A DNA stretch of 27,173 bases from an uncultured Bacteroidota bacterium (GTDB lineage: Bacteria > Bacteroidota > Ignavibacteria > UBA10030 > UBA8401). Of the stretch, positions 1 through 7,702 are shown piece after piece (position 1 is the first letter of the stretch; each line of letters starts with the position of its first letter). The stretch is taken from contig CALETH010000003.1 of assembly GCA_937920105.1 (NCBI GenBank), positions 1 through 27,173 on the forward strand, written 5' to 3'. A model generated the notes under the pieces. The model had not been told where the DNA came from. It did no database searches and worked only from the letters and a program-made list of their open reading frames with translations. A program made the translations under genes and the position numbers.

Positions 1-34
1 TCAATTATTGAAAATAAATTCAAAACAATTAATT

Positions 35-62
35 TTGTTAAAATCAAAAATATAAATATATA
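35..62 (+). promoter_or_regulatory. Possible sigma70-like promoter for the P450-like gene
   Basis: TTGTTA at 35-40 and TATATA at 57-62 are separated by 16 bp, with the start codon about 38 bp further on. The whole 1-99 leader is so AT-rich that chance matches are likely. It is listed because it is the best spaced pair upstream of the gene. Confidence 0.3.
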
Positions 63-99
63 AAAAACTATTTAATACAAATCTTTTTTAGGAGAGAGA

Positions 100-1701
100 A
101 TGATAACTTTAACATCACAAGAACAACATGTAGAGACTATACGAGGGTGGATTGAAAAAATTATTGGAGGTATTGCTGGAATGGTTGCATTTTCATCATT
201 AATAATTTCAAAAATTTTTAATAAAACTACCAATGATAAAACACGGCAAGTATCTTCTTCTATTAGTATTGCAGTGATGATGTATTTGTTAAAAGGAAAT
301 ATTCTTGCTGTGTTACAAACAGTAAAACAACATGCAAAAAAGAAATATCAAACAGACAAAGGAATTTTTTTAGTGAACATCCCTGAACAAAATTTACTTG
401 TTATTACAGATACTTCAATACGAAATATGTTATTAAAAAATTATTCTGAAAAATTATCACGTAACCCTAGTATAGCAACAATAGTTGGTTGGCCTTCTTC
501 ATTGAGTACAGAATCTTATAGTAAAATATGGAAAGTTTTACGGTTAGAAACAGAAAAAAGTATAGGAAATTTAGCACTTCCTCAATATGAGGATATGATA
601 CAAAAAATAGCTGCAGAAACACTTCTTACTATTACAACAAAAACAGTTAATCCATTTACTGTAGCACGTACTTTTACGATGAATGTTATGTGTACTATGA
701 TTATTGGAGAAGAAAATTTAACAGTAGAAATAAAAAAATTACAAGAAGGATTAATTGAATGTATTAATATAATAGAAGAGCAAGGACCCAGTTTTTTAGT
801 TAATCCAGTCTCACGAATAGCAGATGAAAAAAAGAGACAACAAAAGATGCAAAAACTATATCCTAAATTAACAAAAGCATTTAATACTATTGATACTATT
901 ATTAAAAAACTTATAGAATTAGAAAGAGGGAAAACAAAAAGAAGTAATAGTATTATTGGAAATTTAGTTCAATTATTGGATACAGTAAATACAGATGTTC
1001 AACAAGAATTACAAACAGAAGTAGGGAATCCAAAATTTACTACAATTGAATTAGCAGATTATATCATCAAAGCACAAGTCCAAACAATTCTTTTAGCAGG
1101 AAGTTCTACTAGTGCATCAACCATGGGTTGGTTATTATATTTATTAGCAGAAAACCCTCAAGCACAAGAAAAAGTATATTCTGAAATTAAAGAATTTTTA
1201 CAATCTCGTAATGTTCAAAAGATAGATACATTAGTAGAAAAATCTTACAAAAAAGGAAATCAAGAGAAAAAAACACTACACTATTTACAAGCGGCAGTAA
1301 TGGAAACATTACTTCATTACAATCCAGCAGCAATTGTAATGCGAGTAGCAAAAGAAGATTTTGATGTTAATGGATATAGTGTTAAAAAAGGAAATCTCTT
1401 AATTATGGATTCCCATTTTTCTGCACAAGAAATATTGAATAATAAAGAAGAAAAACTTCACTTTTATCCTGAACGGTTTATTAGCGGATTAACAGAAGAA
1501 GAAGATAATGCTTACAAACCATTTGGATTTGGTAAAACATTATGTTCTGGTGCAGACCTTGGAATGAAACAAACAGTATTATTTATGATAACTATTGTTA
1601 AACACAATATAAAAATGAAGAAGATTCGTGATATTGTGCCTTCTGGAGAAGTTACTATGAATCCGAAAAAACCTGCTTTGATGGAATTTCAAAAAATGTA
1701 A
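100..1701 (+). CDS. Cytochrome P450-like protein, atypical (ExxR arginine missing)
   Basis: P450 fold protein of 533 aa, expected to bind haem b through a cysteine thiolate. A hydrophobic stretch at about 19-38 suggests an N-terminal membrane anchor, an arrangement more like microsomal than soluble bacterial P450s (about 400 aa). Seen: an I-helix AGSSTS motif (333-338, with the oxygen-activating Thr337), a PERF motif (457-460) and the Cys-loop FGFGKTLCSG (475-484) with Cys482 as the predicted ligand. Two normally conserved residues are absent: the K-helix ExxR reads E402-T-L-L405, and the arginine two residues before the haem cysteine is Thr480. AGGAGAG ends 4 bp before the ATG, which fixes the start. 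No ferredoxin or reductase gene lies nearby, so substrate and redox partner are unknown. It ends 4 bp from the convergent Rid-family gene. The family call is firm; catalytic competence is uncertain. Confidence 0.82.
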   Translation: MITLTSQEQHVETIRGWIEKIIGGIAGMVAFSSLIISKIFNKTTNDKTRQVSSSISIAVMMYLLKGNILAVLQTVKQHAKKKYQTDKGIFLVNIPEQNLLVITDTSIRNMLLKNYSEKLSRNPSIATIVGWPSSLSTESYSKIWKVLRLETEKSIGNLALPQYEDMIQKIAAETLLTITTKTVNPFTVARTFTMNVMCTMIIGEENLTVEIKKLQEGLIECINIIEEQGPSFLVNPVSRIADEKKRQQKMQKLYPKLTKAFNTIDTIIKKLIELERGKTKRSNSIIGNLVQLLDTVNTDVQQELQTEVGNPKFTTIELADYIIKAQVQTILLAGSSTSASTMGWLLYLLAENPQAQEKVYSEIKEFLQSRNVQKIDTLVEKSYKKGNQEKKTLHYLQAAVMETLLHYNPAAIVMRVAKEDFDVNGYSVKKGNLLIMDSHFSAQEILNNKEEKLHFYPERFISGLTEEEDNAYKPFGFGKTLCSGADLGMKQTVLFMITIVKHNIKMKKIRDIVPSGEVTMNPKKPALMEFQKM

Positions 1702-1715
1702 AATATTATTTTACA
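1697..1715. repeat. 19-bp perfect palindrome spanning two convergent stop codons
   Basis: TGTAAAATA and TATTTTACA flank a central T at 1706. The palindrome contains the TAA of the P450-like gene (1699-1701) and the TAA of the Rid gene (1706-1708). It has no GC-rich stem and no U-run, so it is not a canonical terminator. It is the only candidate for separating the two convergent transcripts. Confidence 0.5.
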
Positions 1716-2092
1716 ATAGCATCTACTTCAATTTCTACTAATGCTTCCGGAATAATAAGTCGAGAAACTTCTACCATTGTACATGTTGGACGAATTTTTT
1801 GAAAGATTCGTCCATGAACTTTTCCAATATTTTCCCAATAGTCAATATTGGTAACAAAAATTCGTGTACGAATAACATCTTGAAAACTTGCTCCAACTTG
1901 TTGTAATGCTTTTTCTATTTTTTGAAAAATATATTCTGTTTGTTTTTCAGGATTATCTTTTCCAACAATCTTACCATCTTCGTCTGTTGCAATAGTTCCT
2001 GCTACACAAATATAATTTCCAATTTTTACTGCACGAGAATATCCAACAATATTTTCCCATGGATTTTTGGAGGAGATGTTTGTGCGATTCAT
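1706..2092 (-). CDS. Rid family (YjgF/YER057c/UK114) protein, non-RidA subgroup
   Basis: Small trimeric chorismate-mutase-like fold protein of 128 aa, the usual length of the Rid family. True RidA enzymes hydrolyse reactive enamine/imine intermediates using an arginine before the VEV strand. Here the aligned segment is RPTCTMVEVSRL, so cysteine stands where RidA has that arginine. The rest of the signature is present: VAGTIATD near the N-terminus, RTRIFVTNIDYWE in the middle, and a C-terminal PEALVEIEVDAIV. This fits the divergent UK114-like subgroups rather than canonical imine deaminase. The start codon overlaps the stop of the upstream enoyl-CoA hydratase in TAATG, which indicates translational coupling and a shared catabolic role. 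Family assignment is firm; substrate unknown. Confidence 0.85.
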   Translation of the reverse strand: MNRTNISSKNPWENIVGYSRAVKIGNYICVAGTIATDEDGKIVGKDNPEKQTEYIFQKIEKALQQVGASFQDVIRTRIFVTNIDYWENIGKVHGRIFQKIRPTCTMVEVSRLIIPEALVEIEVDAIVK

Positions 2093-2859
2093 TATTTATT
2101 TTTCCACGTTGCTTTACGTTTTTCCATAAATGCTTTCATACCTTCTTTTTGGTCATCACTAGAAAAAAGTGCATAAAAGTTTTTTCGTTCAAAATTTAAA
2201 CCTTCATTCATTGGAACTTCAAGAGATTTTATAATAGATTCTTTCGCAAGTTGAATGGCTAACGGTGCTTTACTTGCAATTTTTTTTGCCATAGATTTTG
2301 CTTCGTCTAATAAATTTGCAGAAGGGACAGCTTTTACAGCCAATCCCCATTGCAAAGCATCTTGTGCAGAAAAGGTATCACCAGTTAAAATCAGTTCCAT
2401 CGCTTTATATTTTCCTACAACATTTATTAAACGTTGTGTTCCGCCCATTCCAGGAATTACTCCAAGATTTACTTCTGGCTGACCGAATTTTGCTGTATCA
2501 GAAGCGATAATAATATCACAAATCATAGCCAACTCACATCCACCACCCAACGCAAAACCATTTACCGCTGCAATAATTGGTTTTTTGATTGTTTGGATTT
2601 TATCAAAAAATTCAAATTGATTTCGTTGCAACATTTCAATAGAAGAGTAGGGAGCCATTTCTTTAATATCTGCACCAGCAGCAAATGCTTTTTCGTTTCC
2701 TGTAACAATCGTGCAAAAAATTTCGTCATTACTATCAAAGTCTCTCAAAGCCGAATAAAGTTCAGAAAACACTTGCGAATTGAGAGCGTTAAGTGCTTCG
2801 GGACGGTTTATTTGGATAATTCCAAAACCTGTTTCTTTTGTGATGAGTATGGTAGACAT
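2092..2859 (-). CDS. Enoyl-CoA hydratase/isomerase (crotonase family)
   Basis: Crotonase, 255 aa from the chosen start, expected to hydrate trans-2-enoyl-CoA to 3-hydroxyacyl-CoA in fatty-acid or amino-acid degradation. Seen in order: NRPEALNALN, the oxyanion-hole segment AFAAGADIKEM, GFALGGGCELAM with the first catalytic glutamate, and FGQPEVNLGVIPGMGGTQRL with the second. Both glutamates of true hydratases are therefore present, and the ISAQDA-like helix (FSAQDALQWGL) follows. The reading frame is open to 2934, but the upstream 25 residues are not family-like. The ATG at 2859 is preceded by AAAGGAAA at good spacing, so it is preferred. It is the first gene of a two-gene unit with the Rid protein. 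No thiolase or dehydrogenase partner is adjacent. Confidence 0.92.
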   Translation of the reverse strand: MSTILITKETGFGIIQINRPEALNALNSQVFSELYSALRDFDSNDEIFCTIVTGNEKAFAAGADIKEMAPYSSIEMLQRNQFEFFDKIQTIKKPIIAAVNGFALGGGCELAMICDIIIASDTAKFGQPEVNLGVIPGMGGTQRLINVVGKYKAMELILTGDTFSAQDALQWGLAVKAVPSANLLDEAKSMAKKIASKAPLAIQLAKESIIKSLEVPMNEGLNFERKNFYALFSSDDQKEGMKAFMEKRKATWKNK

Positions 2860-2949
2860 AAATTTCCTTTGTATGAATGAATAAAAATGATGTGAGCAAT
2901 ATATTGAATATGAAAACGAAAAAAAATATTTCAAAAATGAAACTTTTTG

Positions 2950-2975
2950 TATTATTTGTCGTCGAACAAATAATA
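2950..2975. promoter_or_regulatory. Perfect 10-bp inverted repeat in a divergent promoter region
   Basis: TATTATTTGT and ACAAATAATA are separated by CGTCGA. The site lies between the divergent starts of the enoyl-CoA hydratase unit (2859, minus) and the DUF5916 gene (3031, plus). No plus-strand gene ends upstream, so a terminator role is unlikely despite the T-run that follows. It resembles an operator for a dimeric repressor, but this is inferred only from symmetry and position. Confidence 0.4.
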
Positions 2976-3030
2976 TATTTTTTTAAAAAATCTGTATAAA
3001 CTATTTTTCTGTTTCTTAAAAGGAGGTTTT

Positions 3031-5661
3031 ATGGGAAAAATTATTCTATTTATTTATTGCATAACTATCACCACACAAATTTTTTCTTTTGAAAAAATTT
3101 TAACTGTTACTGCTACCCGCACATCAACACCAATAAAAATAGATGGAGTTCTTTCCGAAGAAATTTGGCAGCAAGGAAAAGTAGTGAACTCGTTTATTCA
3201 GAGAGAACCCAATCAAGGAGAGCCAGCAACACAAAAAACAGAAGTTATTGTATTGTATGATGATGAAGCATTATACATTGGAGCAAAACTTTATGATACT
3301 CCTGATTCCATTATTGCAACATTAACCCGAAGAGATATATGGGCAAATAATGATAGGTTTTCTGTTCATCTTGACCCTTATCGAGATAAACAAACAGGTT
3401 ATTATTTTGTTCTTACCGCTGCTGGAGTTCAATTAGATGGGACACTTTTTAATGATTCGTGGGATGATGATAGTTGGGATGGAGTATGGGAAGGCAAAAC
3501 AACAATCACTAATGAAGGATGGATTGCGGAAATAAAAATACCATATTCTCAACTTCGTTTTCGCGAACAAGAACAGCAAATCTGGGGAATAAATTTTCGC
3601 CGTGATATAGCCCGTCATCAAGAGCAAGATTATCTGGTGTACACCCCACGAGATGAAAGTGGATACGTTTCCCGTTTTCCGGAATTAGTAGGAATCAATA
3701 ATATTAAAATCTCAAATAATATAACTTTATTACCTTACGTAACAGCAAAAGCAGAATACACACATCCTGCTGCAAACAATCCATTCAATGATGGTTCAAC
3801 ATATCAACCAAATGCTGGAGTTGATGCGAAAATTGGTTTAGGAACTAATTTTACATTAAATGCTACCATCAATCCAGATTTTGGACAAGTAGAAGTTGAC
3901 CCAGCCGTTTTAAATCTTAGTGATACAGAAACATTTTTTAATGAAAAGCGTCCATTTTTTGTAGAAGGAGCAAATATATTTTCATTTGGTCAAGGAGGTG
4001 CCAATAATTATTGGAATTTTAATTTTCCTTATGTCAATCATTTTTATAGTCGACGAATAGGAAGATTTCCGCAAGGTTCAATTCCCGATGCTGAATATAG
4101 TGATGCTCCTGTTGGAACACACATTCTGGGTGCAGGAAAAATTACTGGAAAAATTGGAGATAATTGGAGTGTTGGAACAATGCAATCATTGACAAAAAAA
4201 GAATATGCAGAACTGCAAATATCCGGAGAAAAATCTCGTGTAGAAATTGAGCCACTGACATATTATAGTGTTACTCGTTTTAAAAATGAAATGAACGAAG
4301 GAAAACAAGCCATCGGTGGAATAGTCAATATAGTTTCACGAAAGATTGATGATATTCGTTTAAAAGATGAAATGAATACGTCATCACTCTTTGGTGGCAT
4401 TGATGGATGGACATTTCTTGATAATAATAAAGAATGGGTTGTTACCGGTTGGACTGGAATGACACACATTGAAGGAACACAAACACAAATGATAAATATT
4501 CAACAAAACTCACGACACTATTTTCAACGTCCCGATGCTTCTCACGTTCATGTTGATAGTTCTGCAACATCACTCACAGGATTTGCTGGAAGAATGTGGG
4601 TCAATAAACAAAAAGGAAATATTCTTTTTAACGCAGCATTTGGTTTTATCAATCCAAAATTTGAAATCAATGATATTGGTTATAACACAAGAACAGATGT
4701 TATCAATATGCACATAGGGAGCGGATATCGGTGGAGTGAACCAACATCTGCATATCGTTTTCTTTCATTGCTTGGAGCAATTGCCGCCAGTACAGATTTT
4801 GAAGGAAATCGAATTATGTCCGGCATATATCATTTCGGAAATATCACTCTATTAAATTATTATTTTCTCAATTGGAATGTAGGATACAATCCCGCAACAA
4901 TCGGAAATAGAACAACACGAGGAGGTCCATTAACAATAGACCCTGCTGGTATTTCTTTTAATGTGGGAATAAATTCTGATGATAGAAAAAGTATCGTTGT
5001 AGGATTATCTACATTTGCCTATCAATCTATTTTTTATAAAGAATTAAATACAGATTTTTTTCTTGATTGGAAACCATTAGATAACATTAGTATTTCTTTA
5101 AATCCAAACTATGGAAAAGTTTTTGTCAGCAATCAATGGATTGGAAAATTTGAAGATAACACCGCAACAGAAACTTTTGGAAACCGATATGTTTTTGGAG
5201 AACTTCAACAAAAAACAATTTCTGCCGGTGTTCGTATAAATTGGACATTCACACCACAATTAAGTCTGCAAATTTATACACAACCATATATTTCTTCCGG
5301 CGCATACAAAAATTTTAAAGAATTTTCTGAACCTAAAACAAGTAAATATAGAATTTTTGGTAGCGATGAAATTTCCACAATAACGAAAATTGAGGAAGAA
5401 TATATTATTGACCCTGATGGAAATGGAACAACATCATTTAATTTTTCTAATCCAGATTTTAGTTATGCAACATTACGTGGCAACGCAGTTTTACGATGGG
5501 AATACTTACCCGGTTCAACACTCTATTTTGTATGGACTCAAACTCGTGATTATAGTGATGGTAATGGAGAATTTCAATTTGGACATTCATTGAAAGACCT
5601 TGCCAACCAACAACCAGATAATATTTTTCTCATCAAAATGACTTATTATTTAGGATTGTAA
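3031..5661 (+). CDS. DUF5916 outer-membrane protein with CBM9-like N-terminal domain
   Basis: Exported protein of 876 aa. A short signal peptide (about 1-19, hydrophobic IILFIYCITITTQIFSF) precedes a CBM9-like beta-sandwich at about 25-210. That domain shows the family pattern IDGVLSEEIW, then LYDDEALYIGAKLYD, RFSVHLDPYRD and WIAEIKIPYSQLRF. The remainder is a long run of alternating aromatic/polar strands, consistent with an outer-membrane beta-barrel as in DUF5916 proteins. The FNEKRPFFVEGANIF segment near 310 is typical of that family. The ATG is preceded by AAAAGGAGG at good spacing. Its function is not known for any close family member that I can name; a carbohydrate or glycan role is suggested only by the CBM9 fold. 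The S41 peptidase lipoprotein follows after 53 bp and is probably co-transcribed. Confidence 0.85.
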   Translation: MGKIILFIYCITITTQIFSFEKILTVTATRTSTPIKIDGVLSEEIWQQGKVVNSFIQREPNQGEPATQKTEVIVLYDDEALYIGAKLYDTPDSIIATLTRRDIWANNDRFSVHLDPYRDKQTGYYFVLTAAGVQLDGTLFNDSWDDDSWDGVWEGKTTITNEGWIAEIKIPYSQLRFREQEQQIWGINFRRDIARHQEQDYLVYTPRDESGYVSRFPELVGINNIKISNNITLLPYVTAKAEYTHPAANNPFNDGSTYQPNAGVDAKIGLGTNFTLNATINPDFGQVEVDPAVLNLSDTETFFNEKRPFFVEGANIFSFGQGGANNYWNFNFPYVNHFYSRRIGRFPQGSIPDAEYSDAPVGTHILGAGKITGKIGDNWSVGTMQSLTKKEYAELQISGEKSRVEIEPLTYYSVTRFKNEMNEGKQAIGGIVNIVSRKIDDIRLKDEMNTSSLFGGIDGWTFLDNNKEWVVTGWTGMTHIEGTQTQMINIQQNSRHYFQRPDASHVHVDSSATSLTGFAGRMWVNKQKGNILFNAAFGFINPKFEINDIGYNTRTDVINMHIGSGYRWSEPTSAYRFLSLLGAIAASTDFEGNRIMSGIYHFGNITLLNYYFLNWNVGYNPATIGNRTTRGGPLTIDPAGISFNVGINSDDRKSIVVGLSTFAYQSIFYKELNTDFFLDWKPLDNISISLNPNYGKVFVSNQWIGKFEDNTATETFGNRYVFGELQQKTISAGVRINWTFTPQLSLQIYTQPYISSGAYKNFKEFSEPKTSKYRIFGSDEISTITKIEEEYIIDPDGNGTTSFNFSNPDFSYATLRGNAVLRWEYLPGSTLYFVWTQTRDYSDGNGEFQFGHSLKDLANQQPDNIFLIKMTYYLGL

Positions 5662-5714
5662 GAAATTTCAATCAATATTATTTTTTAAAAACCACTATAT
5701 AAAGGATTTTATTC

Positions 5715-7256
5715 ATGAAAAAAATAACACTAATACTAATATCCACCAGTATTATTTTACTGCAAAGTTGTACTTGGTTTCTCACTGCACCCAAAACACC
5801 TATAGAAATGTATGATGCTGCCTGTTATTTTGCGTTATCAAATGATAAAGAAAAGGCATTTTTTTATTTAGAACAATCCATAGAAAATGGTTATGCTGAT
5901 TATGCTTGGGCAGAAAAAGACACAGATTTACAAAATCTAAGAAATGAAAAGAAATGGGAAGAACTTATTGAAAAAATGAAATATAAAGAAAAATATGAGG
6001 CATCTTTTTGGAAAAACCCGGTATGGAAAACATCCTATAAAGAAAATATTAGTGAAGATGAAAAAATAGCAGGGCTTTCCGTATTTTGGTCAGAAGTAAA
6101 ATACAATTTTGCCTATTTCGATAATATCCCTTTAATCAATTGGGATAAATTATATTTTGATTATTTACCAAAAGTTAAAAATACTAAAACTACTTTTGAA
6201 TATTATAGAGTATTACAAGAATTATGTGCATTGTTAAAAGATGGTCACACCAATGTTTATTTTCCACAAGAAATATATGACTTATCGGCTCGTCCACCAA
6301 TAACTACAAAATTAGTGGAAGGTAAAGTCCTTCTTACTAAAGTAGCAGATACATTAAAAACAATGGGAGTGGAGGAAGGATTTGAAATTCTAAAAATAGA
6401 TAATACACCTGTTAAAGAATATGCTGAAAAAAATGTATTACCTTATCAAAGTTCATCTACAGAGCAAGACTTAATGGTACGAGGATATACCTATTCTTTA
6501 TTATTTGGTAATAAAAATATTCCTGTAATATTAGAATTAAAGGATAAAAATGGAAAAATTATTCAAAAAGAAATACCACGCGCAGGATATAGCAATGTTA
6601 AAAAAACACGTCCATTATTAGAATATAAAATGTTGGAAAATAATATTGTTTATGTATCTCTCAATTCTTTTGAAGATAAAAATATTGTTCCAATGTTTGA
6701 TTCAGTTTTTACATTGTTACAAGATAGTAAATCACTCATTCTTGATGTACGTCTTAATGGTGGTGGAAGCAGTAATTTTGGATATGCCATTCTTGCTTAT
6801 TTAACCGATGAAAAATTTTTTGGAACTTTATGGAAAACGCGAAAATATTTACCAGCATTTCGTGCATGGAATACTGGTACTCAATGGACCGATGGTTCAA
6901 CAGGACAAATATCTCCGAATGGAAAAAGATTATATTCTCAACCAGTTGTAGTGTTAACAAGCCCTATGACATTTTCTGCTGCAGAAGATTTTTGTGTAGC
7001 ATTTGATTATATGCAACGAGGAAAAATTATTGGTGAGCCAACGGGAGGAAGTACCGGACAACCGTTATTTTTTCAACTTCCCGGTGGCGGTTCTGCAAGA
7101 GTATGTACAAAAAAAGATACCTATCCTGATGGTAAAAAATTTGTAGGAGTTGGTGTGCAGCCAAATATTTTAGTTCATCCAACTGTTAACGATATACAAA
7201 CAGGTAATGATAGAGTATTAAATGAGGCAATACGTTATCTCAAAGAAATAAAATGA
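5715..7256 (+). CDS. S41 family (C-terminal processing/tricorn-like) peptidase lipoprotein
   Basis: Serine peptidase of 513 aa with a lipoprotein signal (ILLQSC, Cys at about 19), so probably membrane-anchored in the envelope. A short TPR-like helical region (about 30-95: DAACYFALSNDKEKAFFYLEQ) precedes the peptidase part. A PDZ-like segment (about 205-245, GVEEGFEILKIDNTPV) leads to the S41 core. The core shows SLILDVRLNGGGSSNFG and then SPMTFSAAEDF, whose Ser421 is the predicted nucleophile, followed by GEPTGGSTGQP. The upstream region around 160-185 (LCALLKDGHTNVYFP) is the conserved S41 N-terminal element. An AAGGA lies upstream of the ATG. It ends 16 bp before a strong terminator, so it is the last gene of the 3031-7256 unit. 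Physiological substrates unknown. Confidence 0.9.
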   Translation: MKKITLILISTSIILLQSCTWFLTAPKTPIEMYDAACYFALSNDKEKAFFYLEQSIENGYADYAWAEKDTDLQNLRNEKKWEELIEKMKYKEKYEASFWKNPVWKTSYKENISEDEKIAGLSVFWSEVKYNFAYFDNIPLINWDKLYFDYLPKVKNTKTTFEYYRVLQELCALLKDGHTNVYFPQEIYDLSARPPITTKLVEGKVLLTKVADTLKTMGVEEGFEILKIDNTPVKEYAEKNVLPYQSSSTEQDLMVRGYTYSLLFGNKNIPVILELKDKNGKIIQKEIPRAGYSNVKKTRPLLEYKMLENNIVYVSLNSFEDKNIVPMFDSVFTLLQDSKSLILDVRLNGGGSSNFGYAILAYLTDEKFFGTLWKTRKYLPAFRAWNTGTQWTDGSTGQISPNGKRLYSQPVVVLTSPMTFSAAEDFCVAFDYMQRGKIIGEPTGGSTGQPLFFQLPGGGSARVCTKKDTYPDGKKFVGVGVQPNILVHPTVNDIQTGNDRVLNEAIRYLKEIK

Positions 7257-7271
7257 AGATGAGTAAAACGT

Positions 7272-7306
7272 AAAAAACCGATAAAAACTATTTTATCGGT
7301 TTTTTT
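7272..7306 (+). terminator. Rho-independent terminator after the S41 peptidase
   Basis: CCGATAAAA and TTTTATCGG form the stem around a four-base loop, flanked by A6 on the left and T7 on the right. The symmetric A/T flanks could also allow weak function on the other strand, but no minus-strand gene ends here. Confidence 0.85.
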
Positions 7307-7343
7307 GTAATAGTGAGATACAATACTTTATTCAAAAAATACC

Positions 7344-7372
7344 TTGATTTCTAAAAAACAATTTCATATAAT
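7344..7372 (+). promoter_or_regulatory. Sigma70-type promoter of the lipoprotein/LysM operon
   Basis: TTGATT (7344-7349) is followed after exactly 17 bp by a perfect TATAAT (7367-7372). The predicted transcription start is about 50 bp before the lipoprotein ATG at 7430. It lies just after the upstream terminator, as expected for a new transcription unit. The -35 overlaps ACCTTGATTT (7341-7350), a word that recurs in other intergenic regions of this window. Confidence 0.65.
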
Positions 7373-7429
7373 TATTACATCAATAAAGATAATTCTATAA
7401 TTTATTCACTTTTTACAAAAGGTAAGTGT

Positions 7430-7687
7430 ATGATACACACAAAAAAAATCCTTTACATCGCAACCTTTGCGTTGAGCATTGGATTGATGTCTTGTAGTAG
7501 TAATGCCAGTGATGATGAAATGGCACAATTAGCAGCACTCAAAGAAGAAATCTCCTCTCTTGAAAAACAAATCAGTGAAAAAAGTAAAGAGAAAACTCAA
7601 CTTCAAGAAGAAATCTCTCGCAAAGAATCTGAACTTGCATTCGAACAAAGAGAATTAGCAGCAGTTCAAGAAGCATTAAAAAATTAA
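7430..7687 (+). CDS. Small coiled-coil lipoprotein
   Basis: Lipoprotein of 85 aa. A signal peptide with lipobox IGLMSC gives a mature lipid-anchored peptide of about 63 residues. From residue about 30 onward the chain is one continuous charged heptad-repeat helix (LAALKEEISSLEKQI and onward), with no globular domain. The architecture is reminiscent of murein lipoprotein-type or efflux-associated helical tethers, but there is no sequence relation that I can claim. It is 15 bp upstream of a LysM protein that also carries a coiled coil and shares its promoter. A joint role in linking outer membrane and peptidoglycan is therefore an attractive inference. Confidence 0.75.
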   Translation: MIHTKKILYIATFALSIGLMSCSSNASDDEMAQLAALKEEISSLEKQISEKSKEKTQLQEEISRKESELAFEQRELAAVQEALKN

Positions 7688-7702
7688 TTTAGGAGAACTA
7701 CA

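Noticed and set aside
2434..2880. 148-codon plus-strand open frame
   Set aside because: It is antisense to the enoyl-CoA hydratase, whose motifs and codon pattern are clear; the product is cysteine/serine/phenylalanine-rich noise.
2860..2934. N-terminal extension of the enoyl-CoA hydratase
   Set aside because: The extra 25 residues do not resemble crotonases and the ATG at 2859 has an SD; a mitochondrial-type leader makes no sense in bacteria.
3211..3218. AATCAAGG in the DUF5916 coding region
   Set aside because: Shorter than the intergenic anchor word, embedded in coding sequence and without phased neighbours, so treated as chance.
7341..7350. ACCTTGATTT as a bracketing repeat copy
   Set aside because: It has no inverted partner around its neighbouring genes and is better explained as the -35 region of a consensus promoter.
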